Shown: positions 7,844-17,700 of the stretch, in pieces | How the letters are laid out: every line of letters starts with the position of its first letter | Numbering within the stretch: the first letter of the stretch is position 1 | NCBI GenBank assembly: GCA_964511015.1 | Contig: CAZEDX010000007.1 | Span: 23,266-87,265 of the forward strand | Direction: 5' to 3' | Length of the DNA: 64,000 nucleotides | Source of the DNA: FEN-1099 sp964511015 | GTDB taxonomy: Bacteria; Lernaellota; Lernaellaia; Lernaellales; Lernaellaceae | The notes under the pieces: generated by a model | The model's input: the letters and a program-made list of their open reading frames with translations, nothing else | Databases searched by the model: none | Told to the model about the DNA's origin: nothing | Position numbers and translations under genes: made by a program

Positions 7844-9274
7844 GTGGCGAGAGTTTTTCTGATCAATCCGGGAATGGATGTGGCCGCCGGCTTCGGTGAA
7901 TACCAGAAGCTGATGGAACCGATGCCGTGCGTCGGCCTGGCCTACCTGGCTGGCGCCGTCCGCGCGGCCGGTCATGAAGTGCGTGTGTTGGACAACTTCG
8001 TCAACAACCACCCCATCGACCGCGTGGTGGATCTGGTGCGCGAATGGCGCGCTGACGTCGCCGGTTTGTCCATGCTGACCCCGACCGCGCGTTCGACCGC
8101 GGCGCTGGGCCGGGCGATCCGCGAACGGACCGGCGCGAAGGTCGTCCTCGGCAACCTTCACGCCTCGTTGTTCCATGAAGAATTGCTCGGTGAAGGCGCG
8201 GCCGATGCGGTTGTTCACGGTGAGGGTGAAGTGGTTTTTCCCCGCCTGGTCACCGCTCTGACCGACGGCGGCGACCCGACGGCCTGGCCGGGTGTCACCG
8301 TGCGCAACGGCAGTGGGGTGCGCGGGCAGGTCACGCCGGAGTTGATCGAGAACCTCGACGCGGTGCCGCGGCCGGCGTGGGATCTTTTCCCCTGGCGGTC
8401 CTACACCTTCCTGCCGTTTGTCACGGTGGCCAAACCGTGCCTTTCGTTACTGGGCACGCGTGGCTGTCCGTTCAATTGCAAGTTCTGTGCGCTCGGCTAT
8501 CAGGGCAATCGGGTGCGTGTCCGCTCGCCCGAAAACATCACCGACGAAATCGAGTGGCTGGTGCGCGACTACGGCATCCGCCACGTTGGTTTCGTTGACC
8601 CGATCTTTCCGCTGAGCAAAAAGCACGGACTGGCGACGTGCGCGGCGATACGCGAACGAAACATTCCCGGCGACTGGTGGTGGACGAGCGAAACGCGCGT
8701 GGACGTGGTGGACGAAGAGATCTGCCGTGCGATGAAATCGGCCCGGTGCAAGCGCATCTTGTACGGCGTCGAGAGTGGAGTCGACGAGCTGTTGGCCGGC
8801 GTGGGCAAGAAATTTACCACCGCCGATGTACGCCGAGCCGTGCAGGTGGCGCGTGCTGCCGATCTGGAAATCTCGGCGTTTTTCATGCTCGGATTGCCCG
8901 GCGAAACCGCGGCGATGACCCGTCGAACCATCGAGTTCGCGCGCGAGCTGGACATCGACTTCGCCAAGTTCGGCATCACCATTCCGTTGCCGGGGTCCGA
9001 ACTCTACGACAACCTGGTGCGCGACGGCCGCATCCAGCCCGGCGAGTGGGAAAAGTACACCACGTTCAATCCCGATCCGGATGCGTTGCCCTACGTGCCG
9101 ACCGGTTTGACCGGCCGCGAGTTGCAGCGGCTGCATCGCCGCGCGACCTGGCAGTTCTACGTGCGGCCGAAGATGATCTTCAAACACCTGTTCACGGTGC
9201 GGTCGATCGGCTGGAAGCAGCTGTTCAACGGCGCGGCGATTCTGCTGCGTCAGCTATTCCGGGGACGGCTATAA
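7844..9274 (+). CDS. B12-binding-domain radical SAM protein (1 of 3)
   Basis: 476-residue protein of the BchE-like cobalamin-binding radical SAM architecture. The N-terminal Rossmann-like domain (about 1-160) has GLAYLAGAVRAAGHEVRVLD and VHGEGEVVFP, typical of this class. The radical SAM core starts at about residue 195, with Cys208, Cys212 and Cys215 in TRGCPFNCKFC ligating the [4Fe-4S] cluster. FMLGLPGET is a later core motif. The C terminus carries a conserved-looking YVRPKMIFKHL segment. The classical DxHxxG cobalamin motif is absent, as in many members. GTG at 7844 is the start; the next gene begins directly after its stop. Reaction unknown (methyl transfer or ring/oxidative chemistry are possible). 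Confidence 0.88.
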   Translation: MARVFLINPGMDVAAGFGEYQKLMEPMPCVGLAYLAGAVRAAGHEVRVLDNFVNNHPIDRVVDLVREWRADVAGLSMLTPTARSTAALGRAIRERTGAKVVLGNLHASLFHEELLGEGAADAVVHGEGEVVFPRLVTALTDGGDPTAWPGVTVRNGSGVRGQVTPELIENLDAVPRPAWDLFPWRSYTFLPFVTVAKPCLSLLGTRGCPFNCKFCALGYQGNRVRVRSPENITDEIEWLVRDYGIRHVGFVDPIFPLSKKHGLATCAAIRERNIPGDWWWTSETRVDVVDEEICRAMKSARCKRILYGVESGVDELLAGVGKKFTTADVRRAVQVARAADLEISAFFMLGLPGETAAMTRRTIEFARELDIDFAKFGITIPLPGSELYDNLVRDGRIQPGEWEKYTTFNPDPDALPYVPTGLTGRELQRLHRRATWQFYVRPKMIFKHLFTVRSIGWKQLFNGAAILLRQLFRGRL

Positions 9275-10822
9275 ATGCGCGTACTGCTCGTGCGCCCGCC
9301 CAAATACCTGTGGCCCTACATGAACGAGCAGGACAACTACCTGCTGCCGCAGGCGGTCGTTTGTCTCGGCGCCGAGGCGCGCCGCCGCGGCCACGAAGTC
9401 ACCCTGCTCGACTGCCTGCCGGTGAAGATGGGCTGGCGCAGCCTGGAGCGGACCATCCGTGAGTTGCGGCCGCAGGTCGTGTGCGCCGGCGACAGCGAGA
9501 CGTTGTACCAGCACGAAAGCGGCCGGGTGTTCCAACTGGCCAAAGCGATCGATCCGCAAATTTTCACCATCGCGGGCGGTGTGCATTTCTCGCACGCCTG
9601 CGAACATGCCTTTGCCCACTACCCGATCGACGCGATCGTGCGTGGTGAGGGTGAACGGACTTTCGGCGAATTGCTCGATACACTGGCCGGCGGCGGCACG
9701 ATCGATCGTATCGCCGGGTTGGCGCTACCCGACGGCCAAGGCGGCGTACGCTACACCGCGCGCCGCGAACTGATCGACAACCTCGATGAACTTCCCTTGC
9801 CGGCCTATGACCTGATGCCGATGGACCGCTATGGCACGGCGCGCTATCTTTTCTCCCCCGGCGGCGTGACCATGCACCACAGCCGCGGATGCGTCGACGG
9901 CTGCGCCTATTGCGCTTGCTGGCTGCAGATGGCGCGGCGCGACGGCCAACCACCCGGCGAGCAGCTGTTGCCGCGGTGGCGCACGCGCTCGGTCGGCCCG
10001 GTGGTCGACGAGATGGAGCTGCTGCGCCGGCGCTACGGCAAATCCTGCATCGTGTTCGTCGATGACACGTGGAACGTCGATCCGAAATGGAGCGATGCCT
10101 TTGCCGAGGAATTGCTGCGCCGGCGGCTGGACCTTGTCTGGTTCGCATTCATGCGCGCCGATCTACTCGCGCGCGACGAGGAATCTGGCCTGTTCGCCAA
10201 GTTGATGCGCGCGGGGCTGACCCACATTTGCATCGGCATGGAGCGGGCCGACGACGCCGAATTGCGAGATCTGCAGAAGCACAACATTCGGCTCGAACGC
10301 AGCACCGAACTGGTGCGCACCTTGCGCCGCAAACATCCGGCGTTGTTTCTGCAGACGACGTTCATCGTCGGGTTGCCACAGGACACGCCGGAGAGTCTGG
10401 ACCGGCTGTTGGGCTACGTCGAAAGCATCGACCCCGATTACCCGGCGTTCCACCCGATCACGCCGGTGCCGGGCACGGCGTTGTGGGACCAGGCCAAGCA
10501 AGACCGGCGCTTGGAGATCACCGACTTTACGCGCTACGACTGGATGACGCCGGTCATGCGCACCGACACGATGTCGCGGGAAGATCTCGAATATAAAATC
10601 TGGCAGATGAATTCGCGCTACCTCAATCCGTGGCGGATTCTGCGCGGGGCGCTCTCGCGCCACACCTACCGCCGGCGAATGTACCTATGGTGGTTGCTGG
10701 TTAGTGCGCGCGTTGGTTGGGATTTCGTGCTTGACCGCGTGCTGCCGTCGCGTTCGACCCGCCGCAAGGCCCAGCTCTCGCAGTACGTCGGCATGATCAA
10801 ACCGGATTGGTACGACCGGTGA
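9275..10822 (+). CDS. B12-binding-domain radical SAM protein (2 of 3)
   Basis: 515 residues with the same architecture as its neighbour. The N-terminal cobalamin-binding-like domain has QAVVCLGAEARRRGHEVTLLD and IVRGEGERTFGEL. A radical SAM core follows with Cys206, Cys210 and Cys213 in SRGCVDGCAYC. ITPVPGTALWDQA and TFIVGLPQDTPE match the late core motifs. An extra Cys-rich patch (YCACW) lies just after the cluster motif. The ATG directly follows the TAA of the preceding gene, and the stop overlaps the GTG of the next (GTGA). The sequences of the three radical SAM genes diverge strongly, so they are likely successive enzymes rather than a recent duplication. Confidence 0.88.
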   Translation: MRVLLVRPPKYLWPYMNEQDNYLLPQAVVCLGAEARRRGHEVTLLDCLPVKMGWRSLERTIRELRPQVVCAGDSETLYQHESGRVFQLAKAIDPQIFTIAGGVHFSHACEHAFAHYPIDAIVRGEGERTFGELLDTLAGGGTIDRIAGLALPDGQGGVRYTARRELIDNLDELPLPAYDLMPMDRYGTARYLFSPGGVTMHHSRGCVDGCAYCACWLQMARRDGQPPGEQLLPRWRTRSVGPVVDEMELLRRRYGKSCIVFVDDTWNVDPKWSDAFAEELLRRRLDLVWFAFMRADLLARDEESGLFAKLMRAGLTHICIGMERADDAELRDLQKHNIRLERSTELVRTLRRKHPALFLQTTFIVGLPQDTPESLDRLLGYVESIDPDYPAFHPITPVPGTALWDQAKQDRRLEITDFTRYDWMTPVMRTDTMSREDLEYKIWQMNSRYLNPWRILRGALSRHTYRRRMYLWWLLVSARVGWDFVLDRVLPSRSTRRKAQLSQYVGMIKPDWYDR

Positions 10823-12299
10823 GCGGTTCGACGCCACGGCTGGCCGGCGCGCGCGTCGCTTTCCTCCAAACCAATGCCATCAACGAATCGCTCGGCTTGT
10901 GCGACCTGGCCGGCCACCTCCGCGAGCAGGGGGTGACGACGCGCCTGTTCCTGCGGCGCGAAGAGCGGCGATTGCCCGAAGAGTTGCGCGCCTTCGCGCC
11001 CGAGTTGGTCGTCATTCCGGCCGACCTGTTGGGCCACAACGGCGCCCTCGCGCTGGCTGCGCTGGCGAAGGCGGCCACCAACGCGCCGACCGTTCTGGGT
11101 GGTACGCACCCGACCTTCTTCCCCAACATCGTGCACCGGCCGCATGTCGATTTCGCCTTTGCCGGCGAAGCGGAAGGGGTAGTGACCGATCTGCTCGCGG
11201 CAGTACGTGGCGGCAGCGATCCGTCCGGCATCCCGAATCTCATTGTGCGCGAGGGCGACCAGGAACGCATCAATCCGTTGCGCCCGCTGGTGGCCGATCT
11301 CGACCGGACCGCACTGCCCGACCGCGAAATCTACTATCGCTATCCCTTCCTTTCCGCGTTTCCGTGGAAAAGTTTGCTACCGGCCGCGGTTGCCTAAATT
11401 CCTGCGGCTATTGCTTCAACCCGGCCTACCGCGGGTTGGCCGGCGGTCCGCACGGTTTCTTCCGGCGCAAGGGGCCAGCGCGCATCGTGCAGGAGATCGA
11501 GCAGGTGCGGGCACGGCACCGGTTGGGAATCGTGCATTTTTCCGACGATCTGTTTTCCAGTGGCGAGGAATGGCTTGCCTCGTGTGCCGAGGTCTACCGC
11601 CGCGAGGTGGCGCTGCCATTCTCGTGCAATGTGTTTGCCACGACGATCAACGAACGCACTGTCGGCGCATTGCGCGATGCGGGTTGCCGCGTATTGGCGA
11701 TGGGCGTCGAGATCGCCGATGACGACCTGCGCGTGCGTCTGCTCAACAAGCCGGTGCGCACCGAACAGATTGTCGCGGCGGCGGCGTTGGTCAAGCAGGC
11801 GGGCATCCGGCTGGTGACGTTCAACATTCTCGGCCTGCCATGGTCGTCGCCCGAACAAGACCTCGACACGCTGCTGCTTAACCGACGTCTGGGCGTCAGC
11901 CACACGCGTGTGGCCGTACTGGTTCCGTTCCCCAAAAGTGCACTGACCAAGAAGTTGATCGACGAAGGCTATCTGTGCGCCGACTACCACGAGCGTATCT
12001 ACGAACTCGACGATCTGCCGCGCTGGCCGGCCGAAAGCGTGTTCCGCCGGCGCGATGTCGATCAAACCATGCGACTGTTCCGCCTCTGGCACCTATTGTT
12101 GCGGCTGCCGTTGGCGAAACCGGCGTTATTGCGGCTGGTGCGGTCGCGATGGGCGCAAGCGCTCGTGCCCTTGGCCTGGTGGTTCGGTCTGACCAACGAG
12201 AAACGCCTCTTTGGATTCCGCTGGCGCGAAGGTTTTCGCTATTTCCGGCACGTCAAGAGCCCGGCGCTCAAAACCACCAATTACGTTTCGTTTGTCTGA
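10819..12299 (+). pseudogene. B12-binding-domain radical SAM protein (3 of 3), frameshifted
   Basis: The gene opens with GTG at 10819 (4-base overlap with the previous stop) and encodes the N-terminal B12-binding-like domain (RLAGARVAFLQTNAINES, FAFAGEAEGVVTDLL) up to a stop at 11395-11397. The radical SAM core (GRGCLNSCGYCFN, then FNILGLPWSSPEQDL and a C terminus ending TTNYVSFV) continues in another frame to 12299. Moving one base back at the four-A run at 11368-11371 restores a continuous protein of about 493 residues, so one A appears to be missing. The break falls just before the cluster cysteines. Both halves remain well preserved, so this is a recent lesion or a sequencing/assembly error. 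No efficient slippery heptamer is present. Confidence 0.85.
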
Positions 12300-12304
12300 A
12301 CCGG

Positions 12305-14602
12305 CTAGTGACTACCCGTGGCGAACCTGTGCGCCAGCATGATGACGGCCAGGGCGGCATAGCCGATTGCCGCCTGATAAATGATGTTGGTATAACCGAA
12401 GTTGATGATCATCATCATGGCGTAGGTAGCCCCCGCCACCGACGACAAGGTGCTGATAGCGTAGGTGACCGGCACGGCGTTGTCGCGCCCGTGCCCGGCC
12501 AGCCAGGTGACCACGTGCGGGTAGAAGAAGCCCAGGCACAAGCCGACCGGGGAGATGATCAAAACGGTGATCACCGTCTTGACCGGCAGCGACCAGCCTA
12601 GGCGCCGTTCGATGACCGAGTGAATGATCGACGCCGAAACCGCGACGATGCCGGCCACGATCAGCGGCATCAGGTTCATCGGCAGCCGGCCGCGCAACCG
12701 GTTGTACAACGCGCTGCCCGCGGCGTTGGTCATCAGGAAAATGGTGAGCAACAACGCCATGCTGTATAGCGGGTTCTCCAGAAACAACTCTAGCTTGCCG
12801 ATATAAGTGATCTCCACCAGCATGTAACAAAAGCCGGTGACGAGCAGGTACAACATCATGCTCGGCGGCGGCATCGGCGCGTGGCGCACGTAGAGGAAAG
12901 CCAGAATGCCCATCAACACTAAGGCGATCAGCAGCATGGTCGTGATTTTGATCCAACTCCGGTAGTACGCCACCGTCGCCAACTCGGCACCGGACGGAAT
13001 CAGCTTGAAGCCGGCGAAATCCAGCCGGTGTAGATAAGGGCGATCGTCGGTGACCAACAGCGGCTTCGGCAGCACCGGGCCTTCGATGGCTTTCACGGCG
13101 TCCGACCGGTTGTTGGGACGTCCCGGAAGGTAGCGCCGGGTCCGGCCGAACAGATCCGACAGCACTTGCGTGTCCTGCTCGCTGTAAGGGCTCATCGAGA
13201 ACATCAGGTCATCGCAGCGGTCCAAGCGGTGACGCGACGCCAGGGCAACATGGTTTTTGAAATCGCTCATGCCCCGGTCGTTGAAAACCGCCTTCAGCGA
13301 TTGAATCAGATGCGAAGCGGGTTGGCAGTTGAACATCAACATGCCGTTGGGTCGCAAGTGGTCGAGGTAGATCTCGATCGCTTCTCTCGTGTCGAGGTAT
13401 TTGCGGCTGTGACCGGTTTTGTATTGGGACGTGGCCGCGTCGGAACCGGCGTAGATAACGTCGTATTTGGTCCGGTCGTTGTCCATGAACCGGCGTCCCT
13501 CGACCAAATGCATTTTTACGTGCGGCAGAGCAAAGAAATCACGAAGGTGGTAGTCGGCTAGTTCCGGCGATCCCAGGGCGAAATCCATCACTAGCGGGTT
13601 GATTTCCACGCCGACCAAACGCCGCCGCCCGCCGCCGATGGCGTTGAACTTGATCATGTCGCGGCCGCAGCCGGCAAACATGACCAGAATATCGTCGGTC
13701 GGCCGCCCCAGCAGGAACGGCGCGCGGACTTCGGAGTTCTTGGCGACCAACGATGAGTCGAGCGGCCGATAGGGAATGACATAGACATTGCTCTCGGCGT
13801 TGTCGTGGACGATCTTGTATTCAGTTCGTTCGTGGCCGGTCTTCTGGATGCTGACCAACGACACGCGGGAGAACTCGTTCCAACGGTGAGCGATTTCGCG
13901 CACAATGCTGTGTTTGTCGGCCACCGCTTGTTGCAGGTCATAACGACCTTCGAGAAAAACAAGCCATGGCAACGTGGCTAGGCTAAGAACGAGAAAAACG
14001 CCGGCCGTCTTGATCTTTGCCCGGCCAAGCGCCATCGCGGTGACACCGGTCATCGCCAGTAGACAGATGATGATCAGGTAAGGCAAGTCGATGAAGTGGA
14101 ACAGCAGCGGGGTCACACAACAGGCCACCGAAGCGCCGAGCAAGTCACAACCGTAGATCTTGCCGATCCGTTGCCGATTGATCGCGTACAACGCCGTCAA
14201 GATTCGGCCCACGGCATAGAATGGTGGCAGAAAGACCGCCACGAACACGGCCGATTTGAAAAACGACTGCGCGCCGCCGACGTTCGTGCGGTGAGTGATG
14301 GGGAAGAACTGGCTGAACAGCAGGAAAGCCACGGCGAACGACAGGAACGACAACACCGTTAGCCGCGCCAACTCCGTGGCCAGGGGGAATTCCTCCACGT
14401 TCTTCTTGGAACGGTGAACGCTCAGACTACCCACCGCCAGACCAAACAAGGTCAGCGGAATGGCCAGAAAGGCGTTGGCATAGTTTAGATAGAAAACGGA
14501 CATGCGGGAGATCAGCAGCTCGAACATCAAGACGCAGAAAGAGAGAACCAGGACGATCAACAGCGCCTGGCGGGTTCTATTTTCTTCGGGGGTACCCAAC
14601 AT
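12305..14602 (-). CDS. polytopic membrane protein with spermidine-synthase-like domain
   Basis: 765-residue protein in three parts. The N-terminal ~230 residues hold about six or seven membrane helices (starting ALLIVLVLSFCVLMFELLIS). A central soluble methyltransferase/spermidine-synthase-like fold spans about 290-480 (ILVMFAGCGRDMIKFNAIGG, VGVEINPLVMDF, GRRFMDNDRTKYDVIYAGSD). The C-terminal ~220 residues form about six to eight further helices. Such fusions are known in environmental bacteria, but their substrate is not established; SAM or decarboxylated SAM binding is inferred from the glycine-rich loop. It is convergent with the radical SAM operon (5 bases between stops) and starts with ATG at 14602, 102 bases after the kinase stop. 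No clear terminator separates the convergent units. Confidence 0.8.
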   Translation of the reverse strand: MLGTPEENRTRQALLIVLVLSFCVLMFELLISRMSVFYLNYANAFLAIPLTLFGLAVGSLSVHRSKKNVEEFPLATELARLTVLSFLSFAVAFLLFSQFFPITHRTNVGGAQSFFKSAVFVAVFLPPFYAVGRILTALYAINRQRIGKIYGCDLLGASVACCVTPLLFHFIDLPYLIIICLLAMTGVTAMALGRAKIKTAGVFLVLSLATLPWLVFLEGRYDLQQAVADKHSIVREIAHRWNEFSRVSLVSIQKTGHERTEYKIVHDNAESNVYVIPYRPLDSSLVAKNSEVRAPFLLGRPTDDILVMFAGCGRDMIKFNAIGGGRRRLVGVEINPLVMDFALGSPELADYHLRDFFALPHVKMHLVEGRRFMDNDRTKYDVIYAGSDAATSQYKTGHSRKYLDTREAIEIYLDHLRPNGMLMFNCQPASHLIQSLKAVFNDRGMSDFKNHVALASRHRLDRCDDLMFSMSPYSEQDTQVLSDLFGRTRRYLPGRPNNRSDAVKAIEGPVLPKPLLVTDDRPYLHRLDFAGFKLIPSGAELATVAYYRSWIKITTMLLIALVLMGILAFLYVRHAPMPPPSMMLYLLVTGFCYMLVEITYIGKLELFLENPLYSMALLLTIFLMTNAAGSALYNRLRGRLPMNLMPLIVAGIVAVSASIIHSVIERRLGWSLPVKTVITVLIISPVGLCLGFFYPHVVTWLAGHGRDNAVPVTYAISTLSSVAGATYAMMMIINFGYTNIIYQAAIGYAALAVIMLAHRFATGSH

Positions 14603-14704
14603 GACCCACTGCCCTCCACGACGATAGACGAAAAAAACAACGTGATACTATGGGGGGAGGGCGGGCGGATCAAGGGAGTAGTCGCCGGGGTCGTGAAGAG
14701 AACC

Positions 14705-17700
14705 CTACGGTTTTTCGTCCAATAGGCTGCGTACACGCGTAGCTAGCATTTCGGGAGTGAAGGGCTTGCTGACGAAGTTGATGCCGTTCTCCAAAATGCC
14801 ATGGTGGACGATGACGTCTTCCGTGTAACCGGAGGTGAATAGCACGCGCAGGCCGGGGTAAAAGTTGCGGAGGCGATCCGCCAACTCGCGGCCGTTCATG
14901 CCCGGCATAATGACATCGGTGATCAGAAGTTGAATCGGGTGTGGATCCTTGGCTATCGCGGTGAGGGCGGCTGTGCCGCTGGGAAAGGCCAGGACCTTGT
15001 AGCCGAGCCTCTCCAGGATCTTGTATCCCAGGTCACGCACGACCGCTTCATCTTCGACCAGTATGATGGTCTCTCGCCCGCCGGGAAGCATGGCCGAACG
15101 AACCGGCGCCGATTCTTGCTCGCCTGCTTCCGCCGTGCGTGGCAGAAAAACCTTGAAGGTCGTGCCGTGGTTGACTTCGGAATACGCCGAAACGCTGCCA
15201 CGGTTCTGTTTCACGATGCCGTAGACCGTGGCTAGGCCCAGGCCGGTGCCTTTGCCTAGCTCTTTGGTGGTAAAGAACGGTTCAAAAATGTGATCCAGCA
15301 CATGCGGCGGCATGCCGCGGCCGGTGTCGCTGATCGCCAGGCAGATGTAAGCGCCGGGCAACATGTCCGGATGACTTGCGCAGTATGCTTCGTCGAGTTC
15401 CACTCCGCTGGTTTCGATCGTCAGACGCCCGCCGTCGGGCATGGCATCGCGGGCATTGACGGCCAGGTTCACTACGATCTGTTCGACCTGGCCGGGGTCG
15501 ATCAATGCGCCGCCGATCCCATCGGGCAGGATCGTTACCAATTCGATGTCCTCGCCGATCAGGCGGCGCAACATCTTCTGCAGGTTGCGGACGATATGAT
15601 TGATGCTGACGTGTTTGGGCATCACGATCTGCCTGCGGCTGAAGGCGAGCAACTGGCGGGTCAGACCGGCCGCGCTTTCCGCCGCTTTGTTGATCTCTTC
15701 CAGCGTTTCACTCAGCGGGTCGCCGGGCGTGAGATCGAGCATGGCCAACGAGATGTTGCCCATGATGCCGGTCAGTAGGTTGTTGAAATCGTGGGCCACC
15801 CCCCCGGCGAGACGGCCGACCGACTCGAGTTTGCGGGCTTGCTCCAGTTGGGCCTCGAGTTTGGCCCGTTCTTGTTCGGCGTGCTTGCGTTCTGTGATGT
15901 CGCGAATTACCCCCAGGGTCCCATTCATGACGCCGTCTTTGTAAGCCGGGGAGGCTGTCAACTCGGCGTGGAAGGTGGTGCCGTCGAATCGTTTGGCGGT
16001 CAAGCGGAAGTCGGAAACGGCTTGTGCCGAACTCATACTCTCGCGAAAAGCCATCATGGCGCGTGGGATCTCCTCATCCGGCAGGAAATCGGTGAACATG
16101 CGACCCAGCATTTGCGCTTCGGTGCAGCGGAACATTTCGTTCACCGCCGGCGATGCGTAAGTGATCACGCCATGGGTGTCGGTCAGGAAGATCAGACTCG
16201 GGATCTGTTCGGTGATGCGGCGCAGTCGTTCTTCGCTCTCGCGTACCGCTTCGGTCGCGCGTTTGTGTTCGATCTGCTTCCACATAGCTTCCGCGATCAA
16301 AGTGATTTGGTTGACGTCGTTGTCGTCGTATTCTTCTTCCTTGTTGCCCACGCCCGCGACCAGCACAATGCGGCCGCCGGAAAACACCGGCAGATTCAGG
16401 TGTCGTTTGATGTGCACATGTCCGGCCGGATAGCCCCTTTTCCACGGGTTGTCCGCCTGGTAGTCATTGGTGAAAATCGGCCGGCGTTGCCGCACGGCTT
16501 CGCCCCACAGGCCCGTAGTGTCGATGGGGTACTTGATCGGCTTGTCGACCATCGCGCACTCGGCCAAGGCTGACCCCGACCAGGAATGCATGGTCAGTAT
16601 GCGTTCGTCCGCATCGTAAAAAGCCAGGTAACCGATGCGGCTCTTGGTCAGCCGCACGATGGCCTCCAGCGCGTAGTCAGTAATCTCCGCCAACGGCGCG
16701 TCTTCCATTTGGTTCAAGTGCAGCATCGCTTCGATGCGTTCCGCATTCAGACGCAACGCCTCTTCGGCCCGCCGGCGCTCGGAGATTTCGGTGAACACCG
16801 CCACCATCTTGCCGGGCGTGGTTTGGAACGCGCGGACTTCAAACACCCCGGCGATCTTGTTGTCGTGGTAGATCATCTGCTCGGTAGACCAAGGAATACC
16901 TTTGGCCGCGGCGTCGCGATACCGCGCTGGGATCTCGGTGTCGATCAACGACGGGAAGGCTTCTTCGATGGTCTTGCCGACGAATTGGGTGTGATCCAGG
17001 CCGACGAAGTGATCCGCCGCCGAGTTCGAACCAAGAAAGACCAGTCGGCCGTCGTCGTGCAACTGGTAGAAATGCATACCCATCGGCGAATTCTCGACGA
17101 GCGAGCGGTACATGATGTCGCCTTCTCGGGCGGCGTCTTCAATTCGTTTGCGCTCGGCAACTTCCCACGCGATATCCGCGGCATATGCAGCGGTGTCGAG
17201 GTCCTTTTCCGTGTAGTCGTTCGCTTTGTTGCCGATACCCATCACCGCGACGATGCGTTCGCCGCGGAAAATCGGCACCAGGAGTTCGCGAACCACCTCG
17301 GCGTGCCCGGTGGGCATTCCGCGGCGGTTGGGCAGGGAAGCGACGTCATTATGGATCAGCGGCCGTCGTTCGCGGACGCAGTCGATCCAGACGCCGGCCT
17401 GGTCGATGCTGTAGTGGCGGCTGCTCGGGTCGGCCTGACAGAACTCGCGTAAAGTGCGGCTGGACCAAGCTTGCAGTGAAAGCGAACGCTGGTCTTCCGA
17501 AACGTAGTGGAAAAAGCCAATGGGGCTGCCGGTCAAGTCGCCCACTCGATCCAGCGTTTCCTGCAACAATTCCGGCATGGTGTGCGTGGCCGCATACTGG
17601 GTCAGGTGCAGCCGCAATTCCATCAGCTTTTCGGTACGTTTGCGCTCGGTGATGTCGCGCAAATTGACGACCACCGCATGGACCCGCGGGTCGTCGAGCA

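Noticed and set aside
10899..11360. Plus-strand ORF start used as the beginning of the third radical SAM gene
   Set aside because: Its first ~150 codons are out of frame with the real N-terminal domain and look like shadow sequence; the true N terminus is in the frame starting at 10819.
11362..11380. Programmed -1 frameshift in the third radical SAM gene
   Set aside because: The site TGG AAA AGT does not form an X XXY YYZ slippery heptamer in frame and no strong pause structure follows; a plain one-base deletion is simpler.
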